A DNA stretch of 64,000 nt from NCBI GenBank assembly GCA_963930645.1, contig OZ005653.1:108270059-108334058 (forward strand), read 5' to 3'. The notes under the pieces are model-generated. The model ran no database searches. It was not told the origin of the DNA and was given only the letters and a program-made list of their open reading frames with translations. Each line of letters starts with the position of its first letter. Within the stretch, counting starts at the first letter, position 1. Positions 11,946 to 23,835 of this stretch are shown piece by piece. This DNA is from Salticus scenicus. Taxonomy: Eukaryota > Arthropoda > Arachnida > Araneae > Salticidae. The position numbers and the translations under genes were made by a program.

Positions 11946-12334
11946 GGTACTTGTATGAGATGGTGTTTATCTCGCATAACCAAAAACTGTTGGATACACG
12001 ACGTTGCAAATTCGTATGTAGGTTTATTATAATATCTAGTCGTGAACCTCCCTTTTTGATCTTTCTGGGACATTTTTCTTGTATTTACGAAGATTATATT
12101 CATAATGACTAAAAATTCAAAAATTTTGGTCTTGTATATGATTTACCGTCATAGAGATTACAAGAGAAACTAATGATAGAGCCCTTAATGATATTGTTAT
12201 GAAAGTTGTCGAGAATGCTGCGTTTATTAAGTAGTTCGTAAAAAGCGCGTGCGAGTTCTAATCAACGAATACACTATATTTAATGAATAATTTGAAAAAA
12301 AAAAAAAACCTCGAATAAAACTGTTCTTTGTAAC

Positions 12335-12371
<37 letters not shown>

Positions 12372-13057
12372 ATGAAAGAATATTCTCGAAACAATCCAAT
12401 ATAACAGACAATTACCACAAAAATCAAGTAAACAATATTAAATACACCATAATGAACGATTTAATGCAGGAAAAAATAATTAATAATTTATTTGTTTTTG
12501 TTCGGTAAAGCTGTATCAAATTTCACACAGCATTAATGACAACCTAATATAATAAATAAGAGTATTTTATGGCTTACCTATTAACATAAAATTCACTAGT
12601 TAACCAAATAAATAAATAAATAAATAAAATGTACGAGTGTACATTGATGAAGATCCATTTAAAAAGTTTAAAAGACGAAAAGAGGCCGCTCACAACTATT
12701 CAGAACTTTTAAGCAATTTTCTGCCTCTCTCCGTTGTTCATTACATAAACAAAAATAAACAGATACCAAAAAAAAAAAAAGACATGAATTAATTTTTGTA
12801 ATTTTTACATTATAATTATGTTTGCATATCTTATATTTGCTGCATTTTTTGCGCATTTAATATGTGAAATTTTCATTTTAATATATATATATATATATAT
12901 TGCGATAACAATGATAATGAGTAGGAAAAATAAACAGATAAACAATTTGCCACAGCAACCAACAAAAGACAACCGGTTAACTACTTAAACCAATCAAATT
13001 ATTTAAACAATTTGACAAGTATTTCGCAGTTTCCATTCGGAAAATGAAGATCAATAC
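11946..13057. other. AT-rich spacer
   Basis: Overlapping open frames on both strands at 11824-12112 have no recognised domain. A (TA)n run lies at 12339-12368 and another at 12881-12900. No gene is supported. Confidence 0.45.
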
Positions 13058-13624
13058 TCACTTCAAAATAATCCCAATGAGAACAAAAAACATACAGAAA
13101 CACAAAGAGAAAGATCCCTTTAATAATAGTAATAAAGAGTACCCTATTCCAACCGACAACAACATATTGAATAACCCTTCAAAATAGTAGAAAACCAAAT
13201 TTATGATACAGGACACAAATAATTCAATAGTAAATGAAATAAATAAAATAAATTGCTCAGGATGCTGAGGCAATGCGTCGGAGGTCACCACCACCACACT
13301 GATCCAAAAAAGGCTAGGCCTCACCGATTGGCAAGCGATGTCAATAAAAAACACACAAAAAGTGACGACAACCATGAGATAAACACCACATTCAATGAAA
13401 CAAAAGAAAAAAAAAAAAAAAAAAAAGAGATAAATTACAGCCTGTAACAAGGACACAGAGAAACTCACCAGAAAATAGTTTATACAGCACATGCCGAAAA
13501 CCACGTTTATTGTAAGGTTAGAGCGATATTCTGAACTTGCACATAGCAAAAAGTATTTTATATTCTTGGAATTCGTTATCTTCTTACATAGTATATACAT
13601 ATATATATATATATATATATGCAC
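13058..13624 (-). CDS. Hydrophobic open frame of 188 codons, possible membrane-protein exon (doubtful)
   Basis: This is the longest closed open frame in the window. Its first residues come from a TA repeat and an internal F-run comes from a T-tract, so at least the N-terminal part is probably spurious. The downstream part is strongly hydrophobic with several possible membrane spans (for example LVSFSVSLLQAVIYL, CFIECGVYLMVVVTFCVFFI, FISFTIELFVSCIINLVFYY). On the minus strand a good 5' splice-site sequence (GTGAGTAT) overlaps the stop near 13062. A TTGTTACAG acceptor-like and a CTG|GTGAGT donor-like site lie near 13444-13472. No family is recognised; a chemoreceptor-like exon is possible but unproven. 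Confidence 0.2.
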   Translation of the reverse strand: MHIYIYIYMYILCKKITNSKNIKYFLLCASSEYRSNLTINVVFGMCCINYFLVSFSVSLLQAVIYLFFFFFFFFCFIECGVYLMVVVTFCVFFIDIACQSVRPSLFWISVVVVTSDALPQHPEQFILFISFTIELFVSCIINLVFYYFEGLFNMLLSVGIGYSLLLLLKGSFSLCFCMFFVLIGIILK

Positions 13625-13710
13625 ATATATAATATTTAAGTTTTTTGTAGGTTAATAATATCCGTATATATATTATTTATATAGCTTATACATTCACTAT
13701 ATGTATTTAT
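13625..13710. other. AT-rich linker
   Basis: Short AT-rich stretch, no feature seen. Confidence 0.4.
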
Positions 13711-14013
13711 ATGCACTCCTTGAAAGTTTAGCAAGATTTTGAAACGATCAGTTTTTTTTTTTTTTTTCCATTTTAAAAGCTTGTGTCCGATGAAATGCTT
13801 TGAAACATCGGGTATTTAAAGAACTGGGTTTTCCTAACGTCTTTCAGTGAATATTAGTTTAATACAACTATTAGGGGGCCGGTAACAAATTGAGCAAAAT
13901 CAATAATGTTTGTGATCACCCTGTACCATTAAGTGAACAAAATAAACTGTAACTTTAGGATGTGTTAATATGGACCCAGTTGAATTTGTGGATGGATTTG
14001 TGTGACGATATCT
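13711..14013 (+). repeat. Dispersed repeat A (about 300 bp)
   Basis: It is the reverse-orientation partner of 21668-21961. Shared blocks include ctgtaactttaggatgtgtt (allowing small changes), gtgtgacgata, caatttgttac next to a gggggc word, and the end ctccttgaaagtttagc. It contains a T-run near 13752. It is non-coding, and its transposon class is not determined. Confidence 0.7.
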
Positions 14014-14574
14014 TATTAAATAGCGGGGATATAATCATTTATTTTTAAACCAAAGAAAAAATAATCAGCATACTTTTTATTTATAACTAGCAGGCTTTGC
14101 CCGCTTCGCTGGACGTTAAACTTAAATGATTTGTCAAAATGCCATATCTTTATTAATAACCTAAGTTCTCGCTGTGATTGGTAGAGGTTTTCTCGCTCCC
14201 AATGTTAGGAGTCTGGGTCCCCACTGTCTTCGGCACAACTTACCCACTTCTTACTTCCCCCAACCCCTCAGCGGGTGAGTTCGAAGTTTTGCAAAATCCC
14301 ACTAATGTACATAATGCGTACACTTAATCAATATCCACACACCAAAATTCGCCATTCTAAGATAATTCAAAGCGAATTCAAACGGAAAAACATGTTTTTA
14401 CACATGTTTATTGCCCTCCGTCTCCGAGAAGGGGGGGGGATTTCGAATTTCGTGAAATGCAGTTACAATAAGTGCCGGATGCATACAAACAATTTACACA
14501 CCAAATTTCGTGACCACAGAAGTCTTTAATAGACAGTATTATAAATAAATAAATACAAAAAGCACAGCTTAAGT

Positions 14575-14765
14575 ATCGGAACCCTTTGGTGACTTTAAAT
14601 ATTTTAAGCCATTTTTGCGATGAACTGAATTGGCTATCTCAATTGTGCAATTAAAGATCTTGGTGAGAAACGTCCGAGCTACTTCGGTGCCGAATTTCAA
14701 ATTTTGCCAAACAAAGGGATCCAATAGTAAAGCTGTTCCATATCGAATCTGGGTTGAAAACGAAA
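14575..14765. repeat. Helitron-associated 170-bp module
   Basis: The recognisable core is gtccgagctacttcggtgcc followed by gaatttcaaattttgcc. Related diverged copies are at about 26450-26560, 26905-27045 and 55590-55710. It marks the debris near 27 kb as Helitron-derived. Confidence 0.6.
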
Positions 14766-15385
14766 AAAGGGTAAAATAAATTAGAAATATCAGGCCTATA
14801 TTTATAAATTTGATACCGAATGAAAGGGGCGATTTTGCTGAATCCAGGGGTTTAAACATTTTTTCGATGCGACAATTAGATTTTTAAAAAATAACTAAAG
14901 TATGAAATTTAAGTGGCAACGGAAAAACGGATAAAGGGAAAAATAAATTAGAAATATCAGACCTATTATTACAAATTCAGTATCAAATGAAAGAGGTGAT
15001 TTTTCTGAATCCTGGGGTGTAAACAGTTTTTCGATACGACAATTAGATTTTATAAAATTAACTAAAGTATGAAACTTAGATGGCAACACTTCATTTCAAT
15101 CTTTTCCTAATTTGTAGTGAAAATCACGCGAATACAAAAGTCTTTAACTTAAAAATTTATTTTTATATTTTATTTTTTCATTCAAAGCATTTTAGTGAAA
15201 AAATATTTATGGCGCATGCGCAGGCGCTTTTTACACACAATTTAAACACTAATCATAATTTTGAAAATTTCTATAGATATAATTTCAAGTTGGATGAAGA
15301 CCTAAGTTTCTGCCAAGCGTCGTTGAATTCCGTCCAGCCGTTCTCAAGTGATGCCCGGACAAAAAAAGCGACAATCGGACACGAT

Positions 15386-15421
15386 GACACACACACAGAC
15401 ACACACACACACACACACACA
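15386..15421. repeat. (CA)n microsatellite
   Basis: Imperfect ACACAGACAC then pure CA repeats lie within the Helitron. Both strand translations (THTH / CVCV) give false open frames at 15080-15482. Confidence 0.9.
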
Positions 15422-15571
15422 GGCAAAATTTTCTGAAGTCATTTTCGGCTTTCATGGGGTGTAAAACGTGAAGATATCGCAAAATTTTTCGATTCCGACA
15501 AATTTACAGACAAAAGTCTGATTTTATTAATATAGATATACAGACTTTTTAACGAAAATTATTCCTACTTT

Positions 15572-15693
15572 CAGATATATTAGATGTATTATATCTTAGA
15601 TGTATTAGATGTATTATATCTATTCATATTATATCTATCTATATCTATATTATATCTATCTATATTAGATGTATTATATCTATTCAGATATAT
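15572..15693. repeat. Short tandem array of TATCTA / TAGATGTATTA words
   Basis: Several copies of tagatgtattatatctattc alternate with tatctatctata. This generates the repetitive open frame at 15584-15781 (YLSILDVLYL), which is not a gene. Confidence 0.75.
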
Positions 15694-16179
15694 ACTTTCA
15701 GAAAAATCTCTTTTGAAACAATATACTGCAATCGGAATACAAATGTATTATGTGTCTCATGAAATAGGACCATATTTATGAATAACGTTTTGACTGCGCA
15801 TATGCGAAAAAAAAAAAAAAAAAAAAATGCATAGGTTGAAAGCTCGATATATTGGTCAATTTTATTAAAAGGGCGTTTGAAAAGAATAAAAATTAAGCAA
15901 AATATCCGAAAAAATACGAGCTAAATTTTGGATATTTCCAAGAATTGAAATTTCATAAGGGATTTTTCACATGCCGCGTAATTTTATTGAAGATCCAATT
16001 AATTCAACGACGTTCCAAATATACTATTTTTGTAAAAACCGCTTATAAGCTTGTAATACTGAGATATTTTCGTTTATTTGCTAATATTTGTGAGTTTATA
16101 AGGGTTTTTTCACTAAAAAGAACTTTGGCGAAGTGGTTAAAATAACTGGATCTTTAAATTAATTACGCGACAGGTGAAA
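15694..16179. other. AT-rich spacer
   Basis: A 22-base A-run lies at about 15808. The open frame at 15945-16145 has no recognised domain. No gene is supported. Confidence 0.4.
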
Positions 16180-16375
16180 AACCCTTTAACCTTTACCTTA
16201 CGGGAGGGACAACGGCAATCCCAAGTAAAAAAGTGTTCAAGAATACGGGGCTGGTACTGCCGTTTTCCCAGGCATTTTCTCCCCTGAAGCATGAGGTGTA
16301 GTAATCGGTTTTCTCCGTGGGTGTCTTATTAATTACCGGCGAAGGGAAGTTGTGTAGGGATGATAGTATTTCATA
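16180..16375. other. GC-richer island of unknown nature
   Basis: The stretch is clearly less AT-rich than its surroundings. Words such as ttacgggagggacaacggc, ggggctggtactgccgtttt and tttctccgtgggtgtctta stand out. It has no sustained frame on either strand and no TIR. It could be a retroposon fragment (SINE or LINE tail) or a non-coding RNA remnant. The sequence alone does not decide. Confidence 0.35.
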
Positions 16376-17386
16376 TACTGATAAAAAGAGGGAAAATCAT
16401 GTCGGGTGACGACATTTGATATGATTCTCGGTCTTGATTGCGCTAGCAATATTTTAGTTTCTTTATTTCTTCTCTTTTAATATTTCATACTATAAAGTTT
16501 TGATAATTTTAGTATGCGTGCCTTTTAAGGTTTTTGTTATTGGTATAAATTCTGTGATTATAATACTAATCAAAGTTTTTTTTTTTTTTTTTTTTTTTTG
16601 CAATTTTTAAATTTTACAAACTGTCCGAGTCCGTTATTAAATGTTCTTTATTTTATTATTATTATTTTGTTAGAAACTTTATATTATTTTTTATTGCATA
16701 AAAAAAAGAAAGAAAAGAAAAGAAAAAAGGAAAAGGAAATCCATCTAGTTTAATTAGCACATCAGAAGATCATTAAAGTCTTTTGTAATTAAATTCTTAC
16801 CAGCATGAATATAAATAATTCGTTTAATGATTGTTGCCTAACATGACCAACGCATATTACAGTATTATATGAAATTATCTATATATTTGTACTTAAGATA
16901 ATCAATTATATATTTTGCTGTGATTTTTCACATGTTTCTGAAATAATATTCAATTTTGCCGCACTAGTATGTAATAAAAATTTATTTGAAAAATTAAAAA
17001 AAATATCTTGTATATTTTGTAATGCTAGTTTTTATTTATATTTTAAGAACATTATCAGAATTCGTATATGAAGCGATAGTTTATTTTACTAATTATATGT
17101 TATTTTCTGTAATTTTTTCACTGTTGTAAACATGTTGATTTTGCTACATTATGCATCGGTAGCTACATTTTTATTTATGAATTAAACAAATGTAAAATTT
17201 CTATTTAAATATTTTTTTTTTTTTTTTCTTAAAGTAATTTACATCCTTAAATATAATAACAATATTATTTATGGAAGCTGCAAAGTCAAATATATAGTGA
17301 TTTATTATCCGGGTAAAACAGTTTGGCATTAATTAAAAATTTATTTATGTAAATAAACAAATAAAAGAAAATATTGTACATTTTCT

Positions 17387-17422
<36 letters not shown>

Positions 17423-18125
17423 AGTTTTGATATTCTGTATATATTTTTAGACATGTACTTTACTTGTATTTTTAACGAAATAGCACTATTTAATCACGTT
17501 TAAAATAATTCCGTCACATATTTTGCTTTAAAAGTCAAATTTGTATAATATATCAATTTCGCCAAATTTTAACCTTTTTAAATAACACTATTTATTCATT
17601 CATTTATTTCACTTTTTATTTATTTATTTCACTTTTTATTTATTTATTTATTTTTTGCCTAATTTAAAAATTTTATTCTGCAAATAAAGCAAAGCTTTTT
17701 TTTTTTTTTTTTATGGTACTCAAAATGCATAAAAGTTGGTAACTATGATAATAAATCTATAAAATACTGATTTAAAATCCATGCAAAGCAGTTTGGCCAC
17801 TTTTATTTATGCTATGTGCTTATATAATAAAAAAACATTTTTTTTTTTCATAAAATTTGTATTAAATGTAAAAAAAAGGACTAAAAATTATTATTATTTT
17901 TTTAATTATACGTATGATACTAAAAGAAAAAAAAAAAAGAAAGAAAAAAAAAAGAAAGAAAAAAAAAAAGAAAAAAAGGCTTTTTTTTTTTTTTTAGTTA
18001 TCATAATAACTTTAAAAGAAAAATGAAGGAAAATTCACTTTAAAATTTACACTGTTTGCTCATTTGAAACAGCCATTTTTCAGTAAAATTCAAAACACTA
18101 AAGAAATAACATTTTACATTAACTA
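16376..18125. other. AT-rich spacer with many A/T tracts
   Basis: T-runs occur at about 16577-16600, 17212-17228, 17390-17421 and 17697-17712, and AAAG repeats at 17925-17978. The frame at 17781-18026 is homopolymer translation. Nothing else is seen. Confidence 0.5.
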
Positions 18126-18127
18126 CA

Positions 18128-18268
18128 TTAAAATGTGTGAGTTAAGGAGAAAACCACAGAAAACCCTGAGTGTCTGAGCTGACAAATACATCCTGGTCTC
18201 ATACCCGACACCTTCCGCTCACCTAAAGGTACTGAGGAATTGAATGTCGGACATTTTGGACACTGGCG
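18128..18268 (-). repeat. Degraded tRNA-derived SINE copy
   Basis: It shares ggagaaaaccacagaaaac with the better copy near 19640 (ggagaaaaccacggaaaac). It also shares the order of a box-B-like catacccgacacct block and a following gtactgaggaatt. Orientation is the same as the other copies (promoter end right). It is strongly diverged. Confidence 0.5.
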
Positions 18269-19549
18269 AAAATTTAATCATGCATGTCGATTCTTGAGTT
18301 TAAAAAATGTAGTTAATTTTATACGTATAGAAATAACCATTAAAAATATTATAGAACTATTAAAGAACTATTTTAGAACTGACTATAATTAACCCCCAAA
18401 TAAACTTAAAAAAAAAAAAAAAAAAAAAATTAAAAAAGAAAAAAAAAAAAAGAAAGATAGGTTTAATAACTAAAAGTCGCTGTATTTCTATTCTACAATA
18501 CATGTATGTAATATATTAAATATCAATACTAATTACACGTATAGTATTATCTTATTACAAAAGTAAAGCTAATGGTGTTGCGTGTTTTCAAGGATACAGA
18601 TTTTATTCGTGATATATGACAGCGTTTATCATAAGAATATTTTCTTAATAGTTATAATATTATTTTAAAAATGATTTTTATATTATTATGGTAATTTGAT
18701 GAATTATTTTGTAAGCACTGAAAGAGGCCCACCAAAATTTACATTTGGGTTTATCAACGATATTACATGACGCAAAAGTCAAAATAATGCACATATTTCT
18801 CTGCAAAACGATTACCATAGAAGGGAGAATTAATAAATCAGATATAAACCTTGACAGTATTTAAAAATATTTCTTTACAAAAGCAACAAACAAGCCACAA
18901 TAAAAGGGATAATTAATAAATAAAATATACATTTTAACATTATTTAAAGATTATTCTTTCCTTAAATAGTATTTTCAAAAAATCTACTTTTTTGTGTGTG
19001 TAGTGTAAAAAAAAAAAAAAAAAAAAAACCCTGTTAAATGTTAGTGTAAATGTTATTTCTGCAATATGAACTTTATGAAATTTTTCGTTGTTCGACTATG
19101 TTAAAATAGTAATGACATTAATGATGATAATAGTGTACAAAATTTTCCAATTGGTATGTTAAAATTCAAAAGAGATTTGTCAATATCAAAAATATTTTAA
19201 AACTGGTCCGAGGTTTTTAGGATAATTTATTCTTCAGATAATTTCTACGAAGTTTAACAAATTAAGAAATTAACAAACAAATTAAATAAAAAAATAACGT
19301 ACAAACTAACATGCTGTAAACTAACTACAACTAACGTACAAACTAACACGTCCTATAAATGGACACTTCACCTATTTAGTGATTTTCGTATTCCTCAAGC
19401 CTAAAATGTGTGTAAAAGTCAAAAACTGAGATAGAAACTTTTTTCGAATACCTGAATTATTCGTTCTTTATAACAAGATCAGAACTAAAATTATAAACTG
19501 TAAAAGTTAATACAATGGAAATAATCATCAGGAAAGCAAAAGGTTTTTG
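18269..19549. other. AT-rich spacer
   Basis: Long A-runs lie near 18409-18429 and 19008-19027, and words like aacgtacaaactaac are locally repeated at 19297-19345. No gene is supported. Confidence 0.5.
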
Positions 19550-19770
19550 GGAGCAAGCCTATTGACTGAACTAGGGTCCTAGTCATGAGAGGAAGTGTCC
19601 TCCATGGGAGTCTTTCTAAGAGGTCTTATCCCGTATTTACGCAAGCTTCGGAGAAAACCACGGAAAACTCCGGACGGCTAGGTCGACGAACGCGAGATGG
19701 GATCGAACCCGGCATCTCACGTCTATCAGTTTTGAGCGCAGAACCACTCGGATATTGATGGGCCCTGTAA
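19550..19770 (-). repeat. tRNA-derived SINE, best-preserved copy
   Basis: On the minus strand the sequence begins near 19765 with ATCCGAGTGGTTCTGCGCTC (box-A-like, resembling the D-arm of class II tRNAs). About 35 bases later comes GCCGGGTTCGATCCCATC (box B plus T-arm). The body continues with gttttccgtggttttctccg and ends near 19555. Other copies lie near 425-640, 18128-18268 and 48020-48215, all in the same orientation. Divergence between copies is large, so the family is old. Confidence 0.7.
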
Positions 19771-20110
19771 AGCAAATGGCAAAGTTATGACGAAAATGAT
19801 ATCAATGAAAGCGTATTTCCGTGTGTTATGAAAGTTACACTTTCGTTTTTTTTCACTCCTTATGTTAAATTTTGTTTAACTCTCTATTGAGCAAACAAGA
19901 AATATTACAAAGCTTCGTTCTTGTGTCTTTTATTACTTGGATAAAATTATGAAATTTTTATTCGAAGGACTTTAAATATAAGTATAATTATCTTGTCTAC
20001 ATCTCTTAGTTTCAGAAGTTATGTGTCTCGACGGAATCAAGCATTATTTTTGAAACCAATTAAACATATTTCTTAAGAATAAATAAATAAATAAAATAAT
20101 AAAATAAATT
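19771..20110. other. AT-rich spacer
   Basis: No gene or repeat is recognised, apart from an (AAAT)n-like stretch near 20080-20105. Confidence 0.4.
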
Positions 20111-20111
20111 C

Positions 20112-20402
20112 TTTTTTTTTTTCGCTTGTTGATAGCTTAAGAAATTTCTAATTGTTAAAAACTGCGATGCATTTGTAAATACTAATAATAATAATAATAA
20201 TAAATAATTTATTTATTTTTTTTCGCTTGTTGATAGCTTAAGAAATTTCTAATTGTTAAAAACTGCGATTCATTTGTAAATAATAATAACAATAAATTAT
20301 TTATTATTATTTTTTTCGCTTGTTGATAGCTTAAGAAATTTCTAATTGTTAAAAACTGCGATGCATTTGTAAATAATAATAATAATCATAATAATAATAA
20401 TA
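20112..20402. repeat. Three-copy tandem repeat, period about 93-101 bp
   Basis: Copies start at 20122, 20223 and 20316 with tcgcttgttgatagcttaag, then aaatttctaattgttaaaaa and ctgcgatgcatttgtaaat. Each ends in an (AAT)n tract of variable length, which accounts for the period variation. The copies are nearly identical, so the duplication is recent. Confidence 0.9.
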
Positions 20403-21667
20403 ATTAAATTGAATCTTTTTTCAATATTTAAATGATATAATATATAAAAATGTATAAATGAAACTTGAATAATAAAAATAATAATTTTCAACATATCTGA
20501 AATGAAAAAAAAAAAAAAAAAAAAATCTGAAAACGTACGTATAAAAAGTGCGTACAAAATGAACGTATAAATAATTTTAGTTTTAATTCCTTTTTTCCTT
20601 TTCTTTCTTTCTTTTTTTGGTCATTTTTATAGATTGTTAAGTTACATATCTACATATATTCAATTTATATTCAATAATTTAAGGAATTAATAAAACATTT
20701 CATAAATAAAACTTTTATCTAGTTCCATTCCTTTTAAATTTCAATATGCGGATTTTTCATCTAATATTTCCTTTATATAAAATTTGAATCCCCTCATTAA
20801 AAGAAAATATACATTTTTTAATATTATTTTTGAATTATTTAATTTACCATAACTTTTGATATTCAAAAGCAATAATAAATATTTTTTCTTCATCTGGTTC
20901 AGGTAATTAGCACTACTTTTATTTGTAATTATGTGTTTATTTATGTCGTTCTGTATTTTATGTAAAATAAACCATTAATTGCTATACTAATGAAAAGAAA
21001 TATCCAATTATTTTCAAAAAAGACAACTTGATTACTGATAAACGTTATCATTTAATTTTAACGAGAGTAAATTTGTTCAAGAATGTATTTATCTCCATCA
21101 ACTATAAGTGAAAGATTTTTTATAAACAAGAAATGTGTTGCTAATGACATGTGAATTCTTTTCCTTTCCTTTCTACACGGGGAAAATAAATTCCCTCTTT
21201 TGGACATCACTATTCGAAAATGAGTTTCACGTGCGCCACCCACAGCGACTGCTCATTAAGTAAGGGGGTGAAAATCGCTTGGATTTTCCCGTATAGAGAG
21301 AAGTTTGTAGGAATTCACACCCCGTTTTCTAAAGGTTAAGAAATTTCAATGCTTGGAAAATATCTAAAACCTGGCTCGTTCTTTTTCGGACGATTTGCTT
21401 AATTTTTACTCTAATTAAATGCACTTTAGACAAAAGTTGCCCAATATATCTAACTTTCTACCTATGCAATAATGTGTTTTCTTGTAAACGTTTTTCATAA
21501 AAATGTTCATATTTCATGAGATATTTGAGATATTTGTATTCCAATTACAGTGCATTATTTTAAAAGTATTTTTCCAAGTTACCTGAACGTGGAGATAATT
21601 TTCGTTAGTTTTTTTTTTTTTTTTTTTTTAGTTTTAAAATAAATGCTTATATCTCTGTTATTCAATA
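20403..21667. other. AT-rich spacer with one GC-richer patch
   Basis: A (TTCT)n tract lies near 20598-20620 and a T-run near 21609-21629. The patch 21165-21330 is more complex (cacgtgcgccacccacagcg), without a frame or a recognised family. Confidence 0.4.
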
Positions 21668-21961
21668 TGCTATCGTCACACAAATTCATCCACAAATTGA
21701 ACTGGATCTGTGTTAACATATCCTAAAGTTACAGTTCATTTCGTTCACTTAACGATACAGGGTAATCACAAAAACTATTGATTTTGTTCAATTTGTTGCT
21801 AGCCCCCTAAATGTTGTTTTAAACCAATCTACGTTTAAAAACATGAAGAAGACACATTTCTTTAAATACCCAATGTTTGAAAAAAAATTTTGAGAGATAA
21901 TTTTTAAATTGAAAAAAACTTATCGTTTGCAAATCTCGCTAAACTTTTGAAAAGGAGTGTA
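21668..21961 (-). repeat. Dispersed repeat A, second copy in opposite orientation
   Basis: This is the reverse complement of 13711-14013 with substitutions and small indels. It starts ctatcgtcacacaaattcatcc and ends cttttgaaaaggagtgtat. The pair shows that this family is mobile or was dispersed. Confidence 0.7.
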
Positions 21962-22316
21962 TATGTATCTGTGTGTGTGAATGTATTACCAATGTAAATA
22001 TCAATAAATTAATTCGTGGAGAAAACATACTTATCATTTTCTCCTAAGTATGTCTTTGTGTAAATATGATGACAAATAAGTGTTCTAATTTGCGCAGGAA
22101 TGTTTTGAATTCTTAGAAATAGTTTTGAGAGAATTTACCTTGGATACAGTGAAATCCATATAGGTACTTAGATGTTACATTCTTGTTTCTCTGATCGTAT
22201 CTATGGTATCGGAGGATATATATATATATATATATATTCGAGAAACCAGTTTTTTTCATTCATTTTAATGATATTGTTATTTATCATCTATATATTAATA
22301 GGCAAGCATAAAATTT

Positions 22317-22359
22317 GTGGTACACTTTTAACATATTAATTATGTTAAAAGTGTTCCAC
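22317..22359. other. Strong short hairpin
   Basis: The stem halves are gtggtacacttttaacat and atgttaaaagtgttccac, separated by a short attaatt-type loop. The pairing is almost perfect. It has no poly-U or gene context, so a terminator reading is not supported. It is probably a tiny MITE or palindrome. Confidence 0.6.
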
Positions 22360-22767
22360 ATTTTAATTCATAGACACAGTAATTTTTATATATGTAGCAC
22401 CACTATACTCTCGACTACAGATTTTCTATTCTAAGAGAAAACAGCCATTAGTATGGTAGAAATTTGAGTAAATGAGTGATAAATCGAAAGTTTATGCTGT
22501 GAAAATATACGAAAATTACAAAAAAAAAAAAAAAAAAAAAGAGAAAAACAAACCAAAAAAAAATTAGATTTATGAAAGTTCTAATTTTTTTAAGATAAAA
22601 TTACTTTGCTTTCTTATTTATTTATTTTTATTATTTATGCCAGCATTAATTTGAAGACATGTTTTTTATAAAAAAAAAAAAATAATAATAATTCTTTCAA
22701 TTAACAAAAAAATGGCTACTCATAAAAAAAAAAAAAAAAAAAAAAAAAAGATTTAACAATATAAAGT

Positions 22768-23036
22768 GAAGTGGGACGTCATTGACCGTCTGCAGGGCCA
22801 AACAAAAGATTTCCTATATTAATAGTCCATTGGATTTTTTTTTTTTTTTTTTAAATCTTAAGGGAAATTATCTCCCGTTTTTAACATATGTGGGTATAGT
22901 TACTCATAAGTTACTGACTGCGTGCGTTAGATTTAGTTATTTTTTCAGTAAAATACATAAAATTTTAATTTTAAATTTCAAAACTCCATTTCAAAGGAAC
23001 AGATTTGATATATGTCTTCCTTGGCGGAAAGAGATA

Positions 23037-23071
<35 letters not shown>

Positions 23072-23531
23072 TAAAAGATCGCCAAATTATCTGGCGCGCA
23101 TATTTAATTCCTTTCAAAAGTCATGGTTATAATAATTATGTATATTAAGAGAGCAGTCAACAATAAGAAACAATATTTCGTACAATATATATGTATTACG
23201 AAAATATACATCTGGCATGCATGTTTTCGTATTACGTTTTTGATCGCCGAATACACAAAACGTCAAGGACGAACATATTTTATATCTAGGCTCATTTTGT
23301 TTCCAGAATTTTGAAATTTAAAATAAAAATATTATCAATTTGACAGCAAAACAACTTAATCTAACACATGTGCACGATAAGTAATTTGCAATTATACCCA
23401 AATATGGGGATACAAATCGGGAAATAAATGTTCCTCAATATATAATATTTTTTTTTACAAAAAATCCAATGGACGATTAATATAGTAAATATTTTATATG
23501 GACCCAATGACGGCCAGTGAAATCACACTTC
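22768..23531. mobile_element. Foldback/MITE-like element, arms about 240 bp
   Basis: The left end GAAGTGGGACGTCATTGACC aligns with the reverse complement of the right end (GAAGTGTGATTTCACTGGCC). Further blocks pair inward: atccaatggac near 23464 with gtccattggat near 22826, tgggtata at 22890 with tataccca at 23393, and ttaaatttcaaaa near 22970 with its complement near 23310. The loop holds a 30-base A-run. The open frame 22782-23132 is the left arm plus homopolymers and is not a gene. Confidence 0.65.
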
Positions 23532-23546
23532 TCTTGCGTATATCTT

Positions 23547-23801
23547 GCATATATAAGAAGAAAGTATAAGATTTGGAAAAACTTTTGATTTCCGGTTTCC
23601 GATGAATTTACACATTTTGAGATTTCTTTGCATTTCACTTAACTCAAATTGACTATTTTTTTTTTTTTTTAAGTGAACTTTTTTAGCAAATTCTGCATGT
23701 ATAAGAAGAATGTAGAAGTTTCGGAAAAAATTTCGATTTCAGGTTTTCGATGAATTTACACGTTTAGAGATTTCCTTGCATTCCACTTAACTCAAATTGA
23801 C

Positions 23802-23835
<34 letters not shown>

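Larger units (their letters stand above)
14087..15536 (-). mobile_element. Non-autonomous Helitron
   Basis: Read on the minus strand it starts TCTATATTAATAAAATCAGA after an A and ends CCAGCGAAGCGGGCAAAGCC-TGCTAG before a T. The hairpin GCGGGC-AAA-GCCTGC sits directly before CTAG. The same 3' end occurs at 54422 and, diverged, at 60506. The interior has a (CA)n tract (15386-15421), a duplicated block near 14810-14910 and 14975-15085 ending in agtatgaaa-ttaagtggcaac, and a 170-bp module (14575-14765) also found at 26.9 and 55.6 kb. There is no Rep/helicase frame. The open frames inside are not genes. Confidence 0.75.

Noticed and set aside
14275..15482. Open frames of 64-118 codons inside the Helitron
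   Set aside because: They cross the (CA)n tract and duplicated modules and show no Rep, helicase or other domain.
19550..19770. A functional tRNA gene
   Set aside because: Box A and box B are present but the acceptor stem does not close and the body continues as a SINE with other degraded copies.
22317..22359. Hairpin as a transcription terminator
   Set aside because: No gene upstream, eukaryotic context and no adjacent T-run in the right place.
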